A stretch of 64,000 nucleotides of DNA from Chloroflexota bacterium. Lineage in GTDB: Bacteria > Chloroflexota > Limnocylindria > Limnocylindrales > CSP1-4. The notes under the pieces are model-generated. The model did not search any database, was not told the origin of the DNA, and saw nothing but the letters and a program-made list of their open reading frames with translations. The stretch lies in NCBI GenBank assembly GCA_016191395.1, contig JACPOS010000003.1:1-64000 (forward strand), read 5' to 3'. A program made the position numbers and the translations under genes. Shown one piece after another: positions 52,125-60,543 of the stretch. Positions within the stretch are counted from its first letter, which is position 1; each line of letters starts with the position of its first letter.

Positions 52125-52783
52125 CCGCCGACCAGCAGTCGCTCGAGCGGGAACAGGAGCTCGTTGAAGACCAAGCCGATGATGGTCTGGCCGCCGATGA
52201 TCGGCAGGAACATCGCGCCGATGAGGATGAGGAAGCCGTACTGCTCCAGCACCGGCCGGACCTGCCAGACCGTCCGCGGGTTGAGGAAGGCGAACAGCAC
52301 CTTCGACCCGTCGAGCGGCGGGATCGGGATCAGGTTGAACACCATCAGCACGAGGTTGATCCTCACAAAGAACTCCAGGAACGAGCTCACGAGCCCGGCG
52401 TCCATGTGCGTCGCGTTGATGTACCGGAGCGGCAGCGCGCCGGCGATCGCGAGGACGAGGTTGGAGATGGGGCCGGCGGCGGACACGATCGCCTCGCCCC
52501 AGCGCCCGCCCTGCAGGTTCCTCGGGTTGTACGGCGTCGGCTTGGCCCAGCCGAACCCGATGGTCGTGAGCAGCACGGTGACGGCCAGGAGCAGCCCGCC
52601 CATCTGGTCGAAATGGGCGCGTGGGTCCAGCGTCAGGCGACCCATGAGCTTCGCCGTGCCGTCACCAAGGCGGTAGGCGGCGAGCGCGTGGGCGAACTCG
52701 TGGATCGGGAAGGCGATGCCCAGCATCACCACGACGACGAGCGCGCGGATGATCAGGGTCTGGGGATCGAGCGGGCCGAACAT
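52121..52783 (-). CDS. M50-family site-2 protease homologue
   Basis: A 220-residue compact intramembrane metalloprotease. The first helix contains AFPIHEFAHALAAYRLGD (His28, Glu29, His32), the AAGPISNLVLAIAG loop is typical, and NLIPIPPLDGSKVLF has the third ligand Asp. Four to five helices are predicted, no PDZ or CBS domain. This short family is regularly found beside scpA and xerD. Unlike the CBS protein at 27162 it keeps the canonical HExxH. One-base overlap with the PH-SHOCT gene. Confidence 0.91.
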   Translation of the reverse strand: MFGPLDPQTLIIRALVVVVMLGIAFPIHEFAHALAAYRLGDGTAKLMGRLTLDPRAHFDQMGGLLLAVTVLLTTIGFGWAKPTPYNPRNLQGGRWGEAIVSAAGPISNLVLAIAGALPLRYINATHMDAGLVSSFLEFFVRINLVLMVFNLIPIPPLDGSKVLFAFLNPRTVWQVRPVLEQYGFLILIGAMFLPIIGGQTIIGLVFNELLFPLERLLVGG

Positions 52784-53526
52784 CAGAGTCGCTCGAGCAG
52801 GTCGGCCTTCTTCGCCTCGTACTCCTCTGGGGTGATGGCGCCGCGGTCGCGGAGGTCCGCGAGGTCGCCCAGGGCCTTGGTGATCTCGTCCGAGCTCATC
52901 TCGCGCGGTGCCGGCTCCGCCGGGGCCGCGGGCGTGGCCGGTGCCGGGGCGGGCATCGGCGTCGCGGGAACCATCTCCGGCATCTGGGCGGGCGCGCGAA
53001 GCGGTGGCGCCGGGATCTGGAAGGACTCCTGCTCCAGCTTGTGCTTCTCGTCGAGCATCGTCTTCTTGAAGGTCTGCGCCTCCGAGAGCATCCGGTAGCG
53101 GTCGACCGACTGCTCGTTCGCGGTCAGGATGTCCAGGTCGCCGTAGCCGAGCATCCTGCCGAGGACGCTCTGCTCCAGGACCGCGTCGTTGATCTTCTCG
53201 AGCGAGCTGTCGGCGGAGCGCTTCTTGAGCACGCCCTCCACCTTCATGACCCGCCGGTTCGTGATCACGTAGTCCTGGGCGTACCAGCTGACATAGATCT
53301 GGGTCAGCCAGGTGAGCCCGATCACGAGGAGGGCAAGGCCCAGCCAGCCGAACAGGTCGCGGATCCCCCCGGCCTTCAGCTGCAGGGTGAGGATCACGAG
53401 GACCAGCGACGCGACGAAGATCGCCCAGGCGACGCGGCCCTCGATGATCGTCGCAAGGACGTGCTGACGACCGCGCAGGGCGACGCGCTCGCCGTCTGCC
53501 AGGAGCCTGTCCGCGTAGCGTGCCAC
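52783..53526 (-). CDS. bacterial PH-domain membrane protein with SHOCT tail
   Basis: A 247-residue protein. Two close membrane helices (about 28-75) are followed by a bPH2/DUF304-type PH domain (WYAQDYVITNRRVMKVEGVL, SSLEKINDAVLEQSVLGRML and GYGDLDILTA), a long Pro/Ala linker, and a C-terminal SHOCT motif (LADLRDRGAITPEEYEAKKA). GTG at 53526 starts just before the first conserved residues; an ATG at 53565 overlaps xerD. The domain set suggests a membrane scaffold with self-association through SHOCT. Confidence 0.83.
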   Translation of the reverse strand: MARYADRLLADGERVALRGRQHVLATIIEGRVAWAIFVASLVLVILTLQLKAGGIRDLFGWLGLALLVIGLTWLTQIYVSWYAQDYVITNRRVMKVEGVLKKRSADSSLEKINDAVLEQSVLGRMLGYGDLDILTANEQSVDRYRMLSEAQTFKKTMLDEKHKLEQESFQIPAPPLRAPAQMPEMVPATPMPAPAPATPAAPAEPAPREMSSDEITKALGDLADLRDRGAITPEEYEAKKADLLERL

Positions 53527-53539
53527 CCGTGTTCCTCCC

Positions 53540-54466
53540 CTAGGCCCGTGGATGCGCCCGAGCATAGACCTCGCGAATGCGCTCGCCCGTCACGTGGGTA
53601 TAGAGCTGCGTGGTGCTGATGCTCGCATGTCCGAGCAATTCCTGAACGATGCGCAGGTCAGCGCCGCCTTCGAGCAGGTGCGTCGCGAAGGAATGTCGCA
53701 GCGTGTGCGGGCTGACCCGCCCCGAGAGGCCCGCAGCGGCCGCCGCCCGCTTCACCATCGCCCACGCCTGCTGGCGCGCGAGGCGCCGACCGCTCCTGCC
53801 GAGCAGCAGCGGCCCGCCGCGCACGGGCTCCACGTGATGCGCGGCCAGGAGCGCGGGGCGCGGGCCGTCCAGCCACGCGCGAATCGCATCGAGCGCGACC
53901 TCGCCGACCGGCACGAGCCGCTCGCGGTCCCCCTTGCCGATCACGCGCACGAACGCCCCGTCCATGGAGATGTCCTCGAGATCCAGGTTGAGCGCCTCCG
54001 AGATGCGCAGGCCTGACGCGTACAGCAGCTCCAGGAGCGCCCGCTCCATCAGGGCGTCCTCGGCAGGCGCAGCGAGCAGCCGCTCCACCTCGGCCTGGGT
54101 CAGGGTCTCGGGGAGGAGGCGCGACATCCTCGGCAGGTCCAGGTGCGACGCGACGTCGATGCCGATGAGCCCCTCGCCGAACGCGAAGCGGTAGAAGCCC
54201 TTGATCGCGGCAGCGCGCCGCCGGAGGCTCGTCGGTGCGAGACCCGGATCCAGGCGGCGCCCGCGCCGGGTGCGGGCGGCGAGGTAGCGGACGGCGGCAT
54301 CCGGGCCATCCGCCCAATCGCGGGCGGTGCCGCGGGCGTCGGAGAAGTCGGCGAGATCGCCGCGGTACGCGCGAATCGTCGCCGGGGCGAGCCCGCGCTC
54401 CACGGCGAGGAAGGTCAGGTAGGCGTCGACCGCACGATGGAGGCTGCGGGGCGAGGCGGCGGCCAC
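53540..54466 (-). CDS. xerD: tyrosine recombinase XerD-like
   Basis: A 308-residue tyrosine recombinase. SAM-like N-terminal DNA clamp (YLTFLAVERGLAPATIRAYR), catalytic Arg154 in LLYASGLRISE, Lys in RVIGKGDRERLVPVG, the HTLRHSFATHLL and LLGHASISTTQLYTH boxes with Tyr289. All R-K-H-R-H-Y residues are present. Its place in a housekeeping row with recN and scpAB fits dimer resolution at dif rather than a phage integrase. Two in-frame GTGs exist; 54466 avoids a 31-base overlap with recN (54517 is the other). Confidence 0.92.
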   Translation of the reverse strand: MAAASPRSLHRAVDAYLTFLAVERGLAPATIRAYRGDLADFSDARGTARDWADGPDAAVRYLAARTRRGRRLDPGLAPTSLRRRAAAIKGFYRFAFGEGLIGIDVASHLDLPRMSRLLPETLTQAEVERLLAAPAEDALMERALLELLYASGLRISEALNLDLEDISMDGAFVRVIGKGDRERLVPVGEVALDAIRAWLDGPRPALLAAHHVEPVRGGPLLLGRSGRRLARQQAWAMVKRAAAAAGLSGRVSPHTLRHSFATHLLEGGADLRIVQELLGHASISTTQLYTHVTGERIREVYARAHPRA

Positions 54467-54486
54467 GGCTGCGTGCCCCGGCGCGG

Positions 54487-56355
54487 TCAGACCGGGACGA
54501 CCGGCCGGCCGCGCCACGCCTCTGCGGCATCGAGCAGCTCACGCGCCGAGGCGAGCGCGGTGGACGCGAGCGGCCCGACCGGCGCGTCCGCAACGAGGTC
54601 CCGCGGCTCGGCCGCTTCGAGGTCGATCGGCTCGGCATCGTCGTCGACCGCGGGCCCAGGTCCCACAGCGACCAGCCCGCCCTTCGTGACGAGCCCGTCG
54701 CCCGCGCTTCCCGCACTCCCCGCGGGTCCCGGGACCGCCGTGGCGGCACCGCCGAGCATCGCCGCGAGCTCCACGATCCGTCCCTCGCGATCCAGCCGCT
54801 CCACCTCCGTGATCGTCCTGCCGTCGCGCTCGCGCTTCGCGATCCGGAAGTGGGCGTCCGCGTGTGCCGCAATCTGGGGCAGGTGAGTGACGACCAGGAC
54901 CTGGTGGTTGCGCGCGAGTGCCCACAGGCTTCGTCCGACCGGATCGGCCGTTCGGCCGCCGATCCCGGCGTCCACCTCGTCGAACACGAGCGTCGGCGTG
55001 TTGTCCGCTGCCGCGAGGACCTGCTTGATCGCGAGCGCGACGCGCGAGAGCTCACCGCCCGAGGCGATCTTGCCGAGCGGGCGCGCCGGCTCACCCGGAT
55101 TGGGCGCGAACCGGAACACCACCTCGTCCGCGCCGGATGCATCGAAGGCGATCGCGTCTCCGTCCAGCTCCACGGCGGGCTCCGTGGGCCCGGCTGCGCG
55201 TCGGCCCACGTCCACCCGGAACGCGCCTGCCCGGAACCCGAGGCTGTGCAGCGCCTCGTCTGCCGCCGCGCCGAGCCGCTCGGCGGCGGCCCTGCGCCGG
55301 ACCGAGAGGGCGGACGCGGCGAAGGCGACCTCCGCGAGCAACCGCGCGTCGTCCGCCTCGCGCCGGTGCCGCTCGCCGGCGAGCCCCTCCAGCCGCTCCA
55401 TCTCCGCGGCGGCGCGCTCGCCGTGGGCGATGACGGCAGCCTCGTCCTCCCCGTAGCGACGCTCGAGCGAGAAGATCAGCGAGAGGCGCTCCTCCGCTGC
55501 CAGTACCGCGCGGGCGTCGTGGTCCACGCCCTCGGCGAGCCGCCGGACCTCCTGCGCCGCGTCCTCCAGCTCCGCCTCGAGGCCGGCGAGGCGGACGGCG
55601 ACCTCCTCGAAGCGCGGATCGATGCGGGCGAGCGAGCGCGCCTCGCGGACGCCGCCGGCGAGGGCATCACGCGCCCCGCTCCCCTCTCCGTCCAACGCCG
55701 CGCGGATCGCCTCCGCGCCGCGCGTGATCGCCTCGCCGTGGCGAGCGAGCTCCTGGCGATCGCGCAGCTCGGCCGCCTCACCCTCGCGAAGGCGGGCGCC
55801 GGCAATCTCGTCGACCTCGTGCCGAAGGAGCTCCAGCCGCCGCTCCACCTCGCGCGGCTCGAGCGCGAGACCGGCGAGGGCCGCGCGATTCTCGCTCCAG
55901 CGCTCCACGGCCCGGGCCATCTCGGTGCGCGGCTCCGCGTGGTCGCCGAACGCGTCCAGGAGCTCGCGCTGCCAGCGCTCGTCGAGCAGGCGGGACTGCT
56001 CGTGCTGGCCGTGGATCTCGACGAGGGACCCTACCGTCTCCGCGAGTCGCGCTGCCGTGACCGCCTGGTCGTCGATGCGCGCCGTGGAGCGGCCACCGGC
56101 GCCGACCTCGCGGGCGGCGATGAGCGGCTCGGGCAGGCGATCGAACAGCGCCTCCACGCGCGCGGCATCGGCCCCGTGGCGCACGAGCGTCGTGTCCGCA
56201 CGTGCGCCGAGCGCAAGCCCCAGCGCATCGATGAGCAGGCTCTTGCCCGCACCGGTCTCGCCCGTCAGCACGTTGAGGCCGGGCTCCAGATCCAGGCGCA
56301 GGCGCTCGATGAGCGCGAGATCCCGGACGTTGAGCTCCAGGAGCCGCCCGATCAT
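54487..56355 (-). CDS. recN: DNA repair protein RecN
   Basis: A 622-residue SMC-like repair ATPase. Walker A GETGAGKSLL (32-41), the GSLVEIHGQHEQSRLLD segment, two coiled-coil arms rich in Ala/Glu/Arg (about 150-370), the signature IASGGELSRVALAIKQVL, Walker B TLVFDEVDAGIGG and the VVTHLPQIAAHAD switch. About 60 residues after the last motif form a low-complexity tail, and an insert near 520-560 is unusual. It acts early in double-strand break repair. Its ATG overlaps the nadK stop. Confidence 0.95.
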   Translation of the reverse strand: MIGRLLELNVRDLALIERLRLDLEPGLNVLTGETGAGKSLLIDALGLALGARADTTLVRHGADAARVEALFDRLPEPLIAAREVGAGGRSTARIDDQAVTAARLAETVGSLVEIHGQHEQSRLLDERWQRELLDAFGDHAEPRTEMARAVERWSENRAALAGLALEPREVERRLELLRHEVDEIAGARLREGEAAELRDRQELARHGEAITRGAEAIRAALDGEGSGARDALAGGVREARSLARIDPRFEEVAVRLAGLEAELEDAAQEVRRLAEGVDHDARAVLAAEERLSLIFSLERRYGEDEAAVIAHGERAAAEMERLEGLAGERHRREADDARLLAEVAFAASALSVRRRAAAERLGAAADEALHSLGFRAGAFRVDVGRRAAGPTEPAVELDGDAIAFDASGADEVVFRFAPNPGEPARPLGKIASGGELSRVALAIKQVLAAADNTPTLVFDEVDAGIGGRTADPVGRSLWALARNHQVLVVTHLPQIAAHADAHFRIAKRERDGRTITEVERLDREGRIVELAAMLGGAATAVPGPAGSAGSAGDGLVTKGGLVAVGPGPAVDDDAEPIDLEAAEPRDLVADAPVGPLASTALASARELLDAAEAWRGRPVVPV

Positions 56356-57212
56356 GACGGCAGGAGCTCCACCTTCTGGCGGAACAGGTCCCAGAACGGC
56401 AGCGAGCCCTCCGGCTCCACGAGCCGCACAGGGCGCTCGATCGCGCGCACCTCGACGACGTCGCCGACCACGAGCGGGATGTCCTCGCGCCCGTCCACCG
56501 AGACGAGCGCCTCGTGCGCGTCCACGATCCGGCAGCGCACGACCGCCTCGGCGCCGACGACCACCGACCGGATGGTGGTCAGGTAGCCGGCGATCGGGGT
56601 CACGACGAGGTTGCGCGCGGTCGGGCCAAGGATCGGGCCGCCGGCGGAGAACGAGTAGCCGGTGGAGCCGGTCGGCGAGGAGACGACGAGGCCGTCCGCC
56701 ACGAACGACGCCAGGTGGCTGGAGTCGATGCTCGTATCGAGCCGGACGACCCGCGCCAGCGAGCCGCGCGCGATCACGATGTCGTTGAGGGCCACGATCC
56801 GGTCGCCACCGATGGGGCTGCCGCCGCGGAGGATCTGGCCTTCGAGGGCCATCCGCGGCTCGATCGCGTAGCGGCCCTCGGCGAGCAGCTCCAGCACCCG
56901 TTCGAGGGCCGACGCCTCCACCTTCGACAGGAAGCCGACCTTGCCCACGTTGATGCCCAGGAGCGGCACGTCGTCCTCGATGACCGCTCGCGCCGCGCGC
57001 AGGAACGTGCCGTCGCCCCCGAGGACCACGAGGACATCAGAGCTGGGAAGCTCTCGATGCAGGGCGTCTCGATCGGCGGCCTGCGCCGCCCAGTGGTCCA
57101 GCCCGTGCTCGACGGCCCAGCCCACGGCCCGGTCGCGCAGGTCGACCGCCGGGTCGCTGGTCGGGTTGAAGGCGAATCCGATCCGGCGGACTGCCGTGCC
57201 GCCCTCGGCCAT
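56352..57212 (-). CDS. nadK: NAD kinase
   Basis: A 286-residue NAD kinase making NADP from NAD and ATP or polyphosphate. Motifs: IGFAFNPTSD start, VLVVLGGDGTFLRAAR (GGDGT 65-69), VPLLGINVGKVGFLSK (NxGxLGF), LNDIVIARG, VADGLVVSSPTGSTGYSFSA and GGPILGPTARNLVVTPIAGY. The ATG overlaps the tlyA stop by one base. The recN-nadK-tlyA-dxs order is common in bacteria. Confidence 0.95.
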   Translation of the reverse strand: MAEGGTAVRRIGFAFNPTSDPAVDLRDRAVGWAVEHGLDHWAAQAADRDALHRELPSSDVLVVLGGDGTFLRAARAVIEDDVPLLGINVGKVGFLSKVEASALERVLELLAEGRYAIEPRMALEGQILRGGSPIGGDRIVALNDIVIARGSLARVVRLDTSIDSSHLASFVADGLVVSSPTGSTGYSFSAGGPILGPTARNLVVTPIAGYLTTIRSVVVGAEAVVRCRIVDAHEALVSVDGREDIPLVVGDVVEVRAIERPVRLVEPEGSLPFWDLFRQKVELLPS

Positions 57213-57979
57213 CAGGCAGCCCTCGGCACGCGCAGGTGGAGCAGGAACTCGCGGTTCCCCTCCGGCCCCAGGATCGGCGACGCGATGCTGCCCAGCTGCT
57301 CCAGACCGATCGCCGCAGCGGCATCGCCGATCTCGCGCAGGACACGCTCGTGCACCGCAGGGTCCCGCACGACGCCGCCCTTCGTCTCTGCGCGGCCCGC
57401 CTCGAACTGCGGCTTGACGAGCGGGATCAGGTCGCCGCCCTCCGGTCCGAATGTCGAGGCGATGGGCCCCAGGACGAGCCGGAGCGAGATGAAGGCCACG
57501 TCCACGCTCGCGAGCGAGACCGGCTCCGGGAGGCTCGCGACGGTGAGGTTCCGCGCGTTCATGCGCTCCATGTTGATCACTCGCGAATCTCGCCGGAGTG
57601 CCTCCGCGAGCTGGCCGCGCCCGACGTCCACCGCGTACACCCGAGTCGCACCCCGCTGGAGCAGCACGTCCGTGAAGCCGCCGGTGGACGCGCCGGCGTC
57701 CAGGCACACTCGACCCGCCGGGTCCACGCCGAACGCATCGAGCGCGGCGGCGAGCTTGTGGCCGCCCCGGCTCACGTATGGCTCCGGAGCGGCAACCTCG
57801 ATCGAGACGTCGGGATCCACGAGATCCCCCGGCTTCCGATCGAATCTCGCTCCATCGCCGGCACCAACGCGCACCTTGCCGCCGAGAAGCAGGGCCTGGG
57901 CACGGGAGCGCGATTCGGCAAGGCCTCGGTCCGCGATGAGCTGATCGAGCCGAACCCGGGACACGCGCACGCCGGTCAC
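57212..57979 (-). CDS. tlyA: TlyA-family rRNA methyltransferase
   Basis: A 255-residue TlyA with N-terminal S4 domain (RLDQLIADRGLAESRSRAQA, LLLGGKVRVG) and C-terminal FtsJ-like methyltransferase: YVSRGGHKLAAALDAF, motif I VCLDAGASTGGFTDVLLQRG, VYAVDVGRGQLAEALR, ASVDVAFISLRLVLG and LIPLVKPQFEAGR with the catalytic-tetrad Lys. Known TlyA methylates 2'-OH of 16S/23S rRNA cytidines. A GTG start is chosen at 57979; the neighbouring GTG at 57982 is equally possible. The gap to dxs is about 100 bases. Confidence 0.93.
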   Translation of the reverse strand: MTGVRVSRVRLDQLIADRGLAESRSRAQALLLGGKVRVGAGDGARFDRKPGDLVDPDVSIEVAAPEPYVSRGGHKLAAALDAFGVDPAGRVCLDAGASTGGFTDVLLQRGATRVYAVDVGRGQLAEALRRDSRVINMERMNARNLTVASLPEPVSLASVDVAFISLRLVLGPIASTFGPEGGDLIPLVKPQFEAGRAETKGGVVRDPAVHERVLREIGDAAAAIGLEQLGSIASPILGPEGNREFLLHLRVPRAA

Positions 57980-58082
57980 CACCGCATGGTGGCACACGCC
58001 GCTTCGCCGAGGCTTACCCCGCGAGCGCCTCGCCTGGTGCCATCGGCGACCGCGCCTGGGCCCAGTCGTCCCTGCGTGGGGG

Positions 58083-60143
58083 TCAAACGGCGCGGGCGGC
58101 CTCGCGCGGGCGTGGATGCGAGGGCTCCAGGGCGAGGGTCGCGACCGCCTCGCGGACCTGCTCGGCAAGCCCCGGCGCGTCGAGTCGGAGCATCCGTCGC
58201 AGGTCGACGACGCTGCCGTGATCGACAAACCGGTCGGCCGGGATGCCAACGATGCGGACGCTCGTGTCCCGGAGGGCCTCGTCGGTCTGCCTGGCATCCT
58301 CGATCGTCTCGAGGACGCCACTGCCGAACCCGCCCGTGACGACGCTCTCCTCGAACGTCACGACGAGCCGCTTGCCACGCGCCTGGTCGAGGATCAGCTG
58401 CCGGTCGAGGGGCTTCGCGAACCGCGCATTGACCACGCCGATGGACCAGCCGTCCTTCGCGAGCATGTCCGCGACCTCGGCGGCGCGAGCTACGATCGGG
58501 CCGAAGCCGACGAACAGGATGTCGTTGCCTTCCCGCAGGACCTCCGCCTGGCCGACCTTGATCTCGCGCGGCGTGACCTCGGGCAGCCCGAAGCCCGGGT
58601 CGCGCGGGTAGTGCAGCGCGAACGGGTGGTCCTGCGCGAACGCGGTGCGGACGAGCGAACGCAGCTCCTGCTCGTCCTTGGGACTCGCGACGACGAGGTA
58701 CGGCAGCTGCCGCTGCGCCGGGATCGTGAACATGCCCTGGTGGGAGGTGCCGTCCTCGCCCACGAGCCCGGCACGGTCCACGGCCAGCAGGACGGGCAGG
58801 TCGTTCTGGCACACGTCGTGCACGGTCTGGTCGAATGCGCGCTGGAGGAACGTGGAGTACAGCGCCACGACCGGCCGCATGCCGGCGATCGCGAGGCCGC
58901 TCGCCATCGTGACGGCGTGCTGCTCGGCGATGCCCACGTCCTGGAACCGGTCCGGGAACGCGGCCTGGAACTTCGACAGGCCGGTGCCGGTGGGCATGCC
59001 CGCGGTGATCGCCACGATCCGGTCGTCGTCCTTCGCCAGCTCGATCAGCTCGGATACGAACACCGACGTATAGCTGGGGGCCTTCTTGCCGGCGCTCGGG
59101 GGCGTGGGCGGCGACAGCGCGTCGCCGTTGGAGCCGGCGCCGTGGTGGCTGCCCGGGCGGATGTCCTTCGATGCGGCGACCGTCGCGGGGACCTCCATCG
59201 GCGGCAGTGCCGCGCCGTGGAACGAGACCTGGTCTGCCTCGGCCGGCTTGTAGCCGCGGCCCTTCTGCGTGCGCACGTGGACGATGGTCGGGCCCTTGAG
59301 CTCGAACACGCGCGAGAACGTCTGCAGGAGCGCGTGGATGTCGTGCCCGGGCACCACGCCGATGTACGTGATCCCGAGATCCTCGAACAGCTGGCCGGGG
59401 CTCGCGAGGTTCACGACGGACCGCCGCAGCCGCTGGCTCCACATCACCGCGCTCGGGCCGATCACCGGGATCGCGCCCATTACCCGGTCCCACGCGGACT
59501 TCGAGGTCTGCCACGCGCCGCTGAGCTTGATCTTCGACAGGTAGGTCGAGAACGCGCCGACCGTTGCGCTGATGGACATCTCGTTGTCGTTGAGCACGAT
59601 CAGCATCGGCGTCTGGCGATGGCCGATGTCGTTCAGTGCCTCGAGGCTCAGGCCCGTCATGAGCGCCGCGTCGCCGACGACCACCGCGATGCGCTCGGTG
59701 CCGTGGCGGATGTCGCGCGCGGCGGCAAGGCCCTCGGCGATCGACAGCCCTGTTCCGGCGTGGCCGCCGTCGAACACGTCGTGCTCGCTTTCGCTGCGGC
59801 GCGGGAAGCCCCCCAGGCCGTCGATCTGGCGGAGGGTCCCGAACCGCTCCAGGCGGCCCGTGAGCAGCTTGTGGGCATACGCCTGGTGCCCCGTGTCCCA
59901 GACGATCCTGTCGCGCGGCGAGTCGAGGAGCCGATGGAGCGCGATCGCGATCTCCACGACGCCCAGGCTGGAGCCGAGGTGGCCGCCGGTCTTCGCGACC
60001 GTCGTGATGATGGTCTCGCGGATCTCGACGGCGAGCTCCACGAGCTCCGCCTCGGAGAGGCGCCGCAGGTCGGCGGGCCCGGCCAGCCGGGACAGGATCG
60101 GGGTGGACACGAGGCGGATGCGCTCCTGGTTCGAGGGGCCCAC
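58083..60143 (-). CDS. dxs: 1-deoxy-D-xylulose-5-phosphate synthase
   Basis: A 686-residue DXS, first enzyme of the MEP isoprenoid route, condensing pyruvate and glyceraldehyde-3-phosphate with TPP. Seen are TGGHLGSSLGVVEIAIALH (His54), WDTGHQAYAHKLLTGR, FDGGHAGTGLSIAEG, the TPP motif VVGDAALMTG...VLNDNEMSIS, DVGIAEQHAVTMASGLA with catalytic Glu, and the C-terminal transketolase domain. The usual GDG of the TPP motif reads GDA. A linker of about 60 residues near 310-370 is Pro/Ser-rich. The 5' side holds a structured repeat element at 60343-60510. Confidence 0.94.
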   Translation of the reverse strand: MGPSNQERIRLVSTPILSRLAGPADLRRLSEAELVELAVEIRETIITTVAKTGGHLGSSLGVVEIAIALHRLLDSPRDRIVWDTGHQAYAHKLLTGRLERFGTLRQIDGLGGFPRRSESEHDVFDGGHAGTGLSIAEGLAAARDIRHGTERIAVVVGDAALMTGLSLEALNDIGHRQTPMLIVLNDNEMSISATVGAFSTYLSKIKLSGAWQTSKSAWDRVMGAIPVIGPSAVMWSQRLRRSVVNLASPGQLFEDLGITYIGVVPGHDIHALLQTFSRVFELKGPTIVHVRTQKGRGYKPAEADQVSFHGAALPPMEVPATVAASKDIRPGSHHGAGSNGDALSPPTPPSAGKKAPSYTSVFVSELIELAKDDDRIVAITAGMPTGTGLSKFQAAFPDRFQDVGIAEQHAVTMASGLAIAGMRPVVALYSTFLQRAFDQTVHDVCQNDLPVLLAVDRAGLVGEDGTSHQGMFTIPAQRQLPYLVVASPKDEQELRSLVRTAFAQDHPFALHYPRDPGFGLPEVTPREIKVGQAEVLREGNDILFVGFGPIVARAAEVADMLAKDGWSIGVVNARFAKPLDRQLILDQARGKRLVVTFEESVVTGGFGSGVLETIEDARQTDEALRDTSVRIVGIPADRFVDHGSVVDLRRMLRLDAPGLAEQVREAVATLALEPSHPRPREAARAV

Positions 60144-60342
60144 GGACGTCGGAACCCCTGTGACGCGCGAATGCCGCGGAGTGTAGTCCGGCCCGGAATT
60201 GCGCGGTTATGTGATACCACGGCCGCGCACGTTTCGCCCGCGGACCCGCGGACCGCGGCCATGCTCGAGAGTCAAGGAATCCGCGCCGGGAAGCGCCGTG
60301 CTCACTCCCTTCTCCGCGCTCGGCGGGCCACCATCGCGCGTC

Positions 60343-60510
60343 ATGTCTGGCAGTCAACATGTCGAGCCGAGAATCCGAATCAGGTGCGTCCGATGACGCT
60401 ACGACTCGACTTGTTGACCCTCAGTCATCAGATCGTCGGTTAGCCGTGCCCGGCAATCTCCGGCGGCGCCCGGAGCCGCGCTAACCACGGAAATCTTGAC
60501 TGCCAGACAT
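60343..60510. repeat. 168-base nested inverted-repeat element upstream of dxs
   Basis: Outer arms ATGTCTGGCAGTCAA (60343-60357) and its exact complement (60496-60510) match 15 of 15. A second pair, 60353-60366 with 60405-60418, matches 13 of 14 and shares five bases with the left outer arm, so the two stems exclude each other. Inside lie a seven-base stem (GGTTAGC 60438 / GCTAACC 60480) and a CTCCGG/CCGGAG hairpin. It stands in the 400-base gene-free gap between the ABC permease stop (60544) and dxs start (60143); the rest of the gap shows only GC-rich repeats of CCGCGGA type near 60235. It could be a miniature mobile element or an RNA switch in a dxs leader. Confidence 0.6.
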
Positions 60511-60543
60511 CGCCGCCCCGGGCCGGCGCCGCCCCACCCGCGA

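Noticed and set aside
53540-54466. Phage or island integrase
   Set aside because: The tyrosine recombinase sits in a conserved housekeeping row with recN and scpAB, with no att-like repeats, so XerD is preferred.
57976-60360. 794-residue minus-strand frame across dxs
   Set aside because: Shifted frame of dxs with only Arg/Pro-rich sequence; dxs motifs are in the other frame.
60144-60543. TPP riboswitch before dxs
   Set aside because: An ACCTGATTCGGAT stretch recalls part of the TPP aptamer, but the CTGAGA and AATGCCAGC core parts and their stems are absent.
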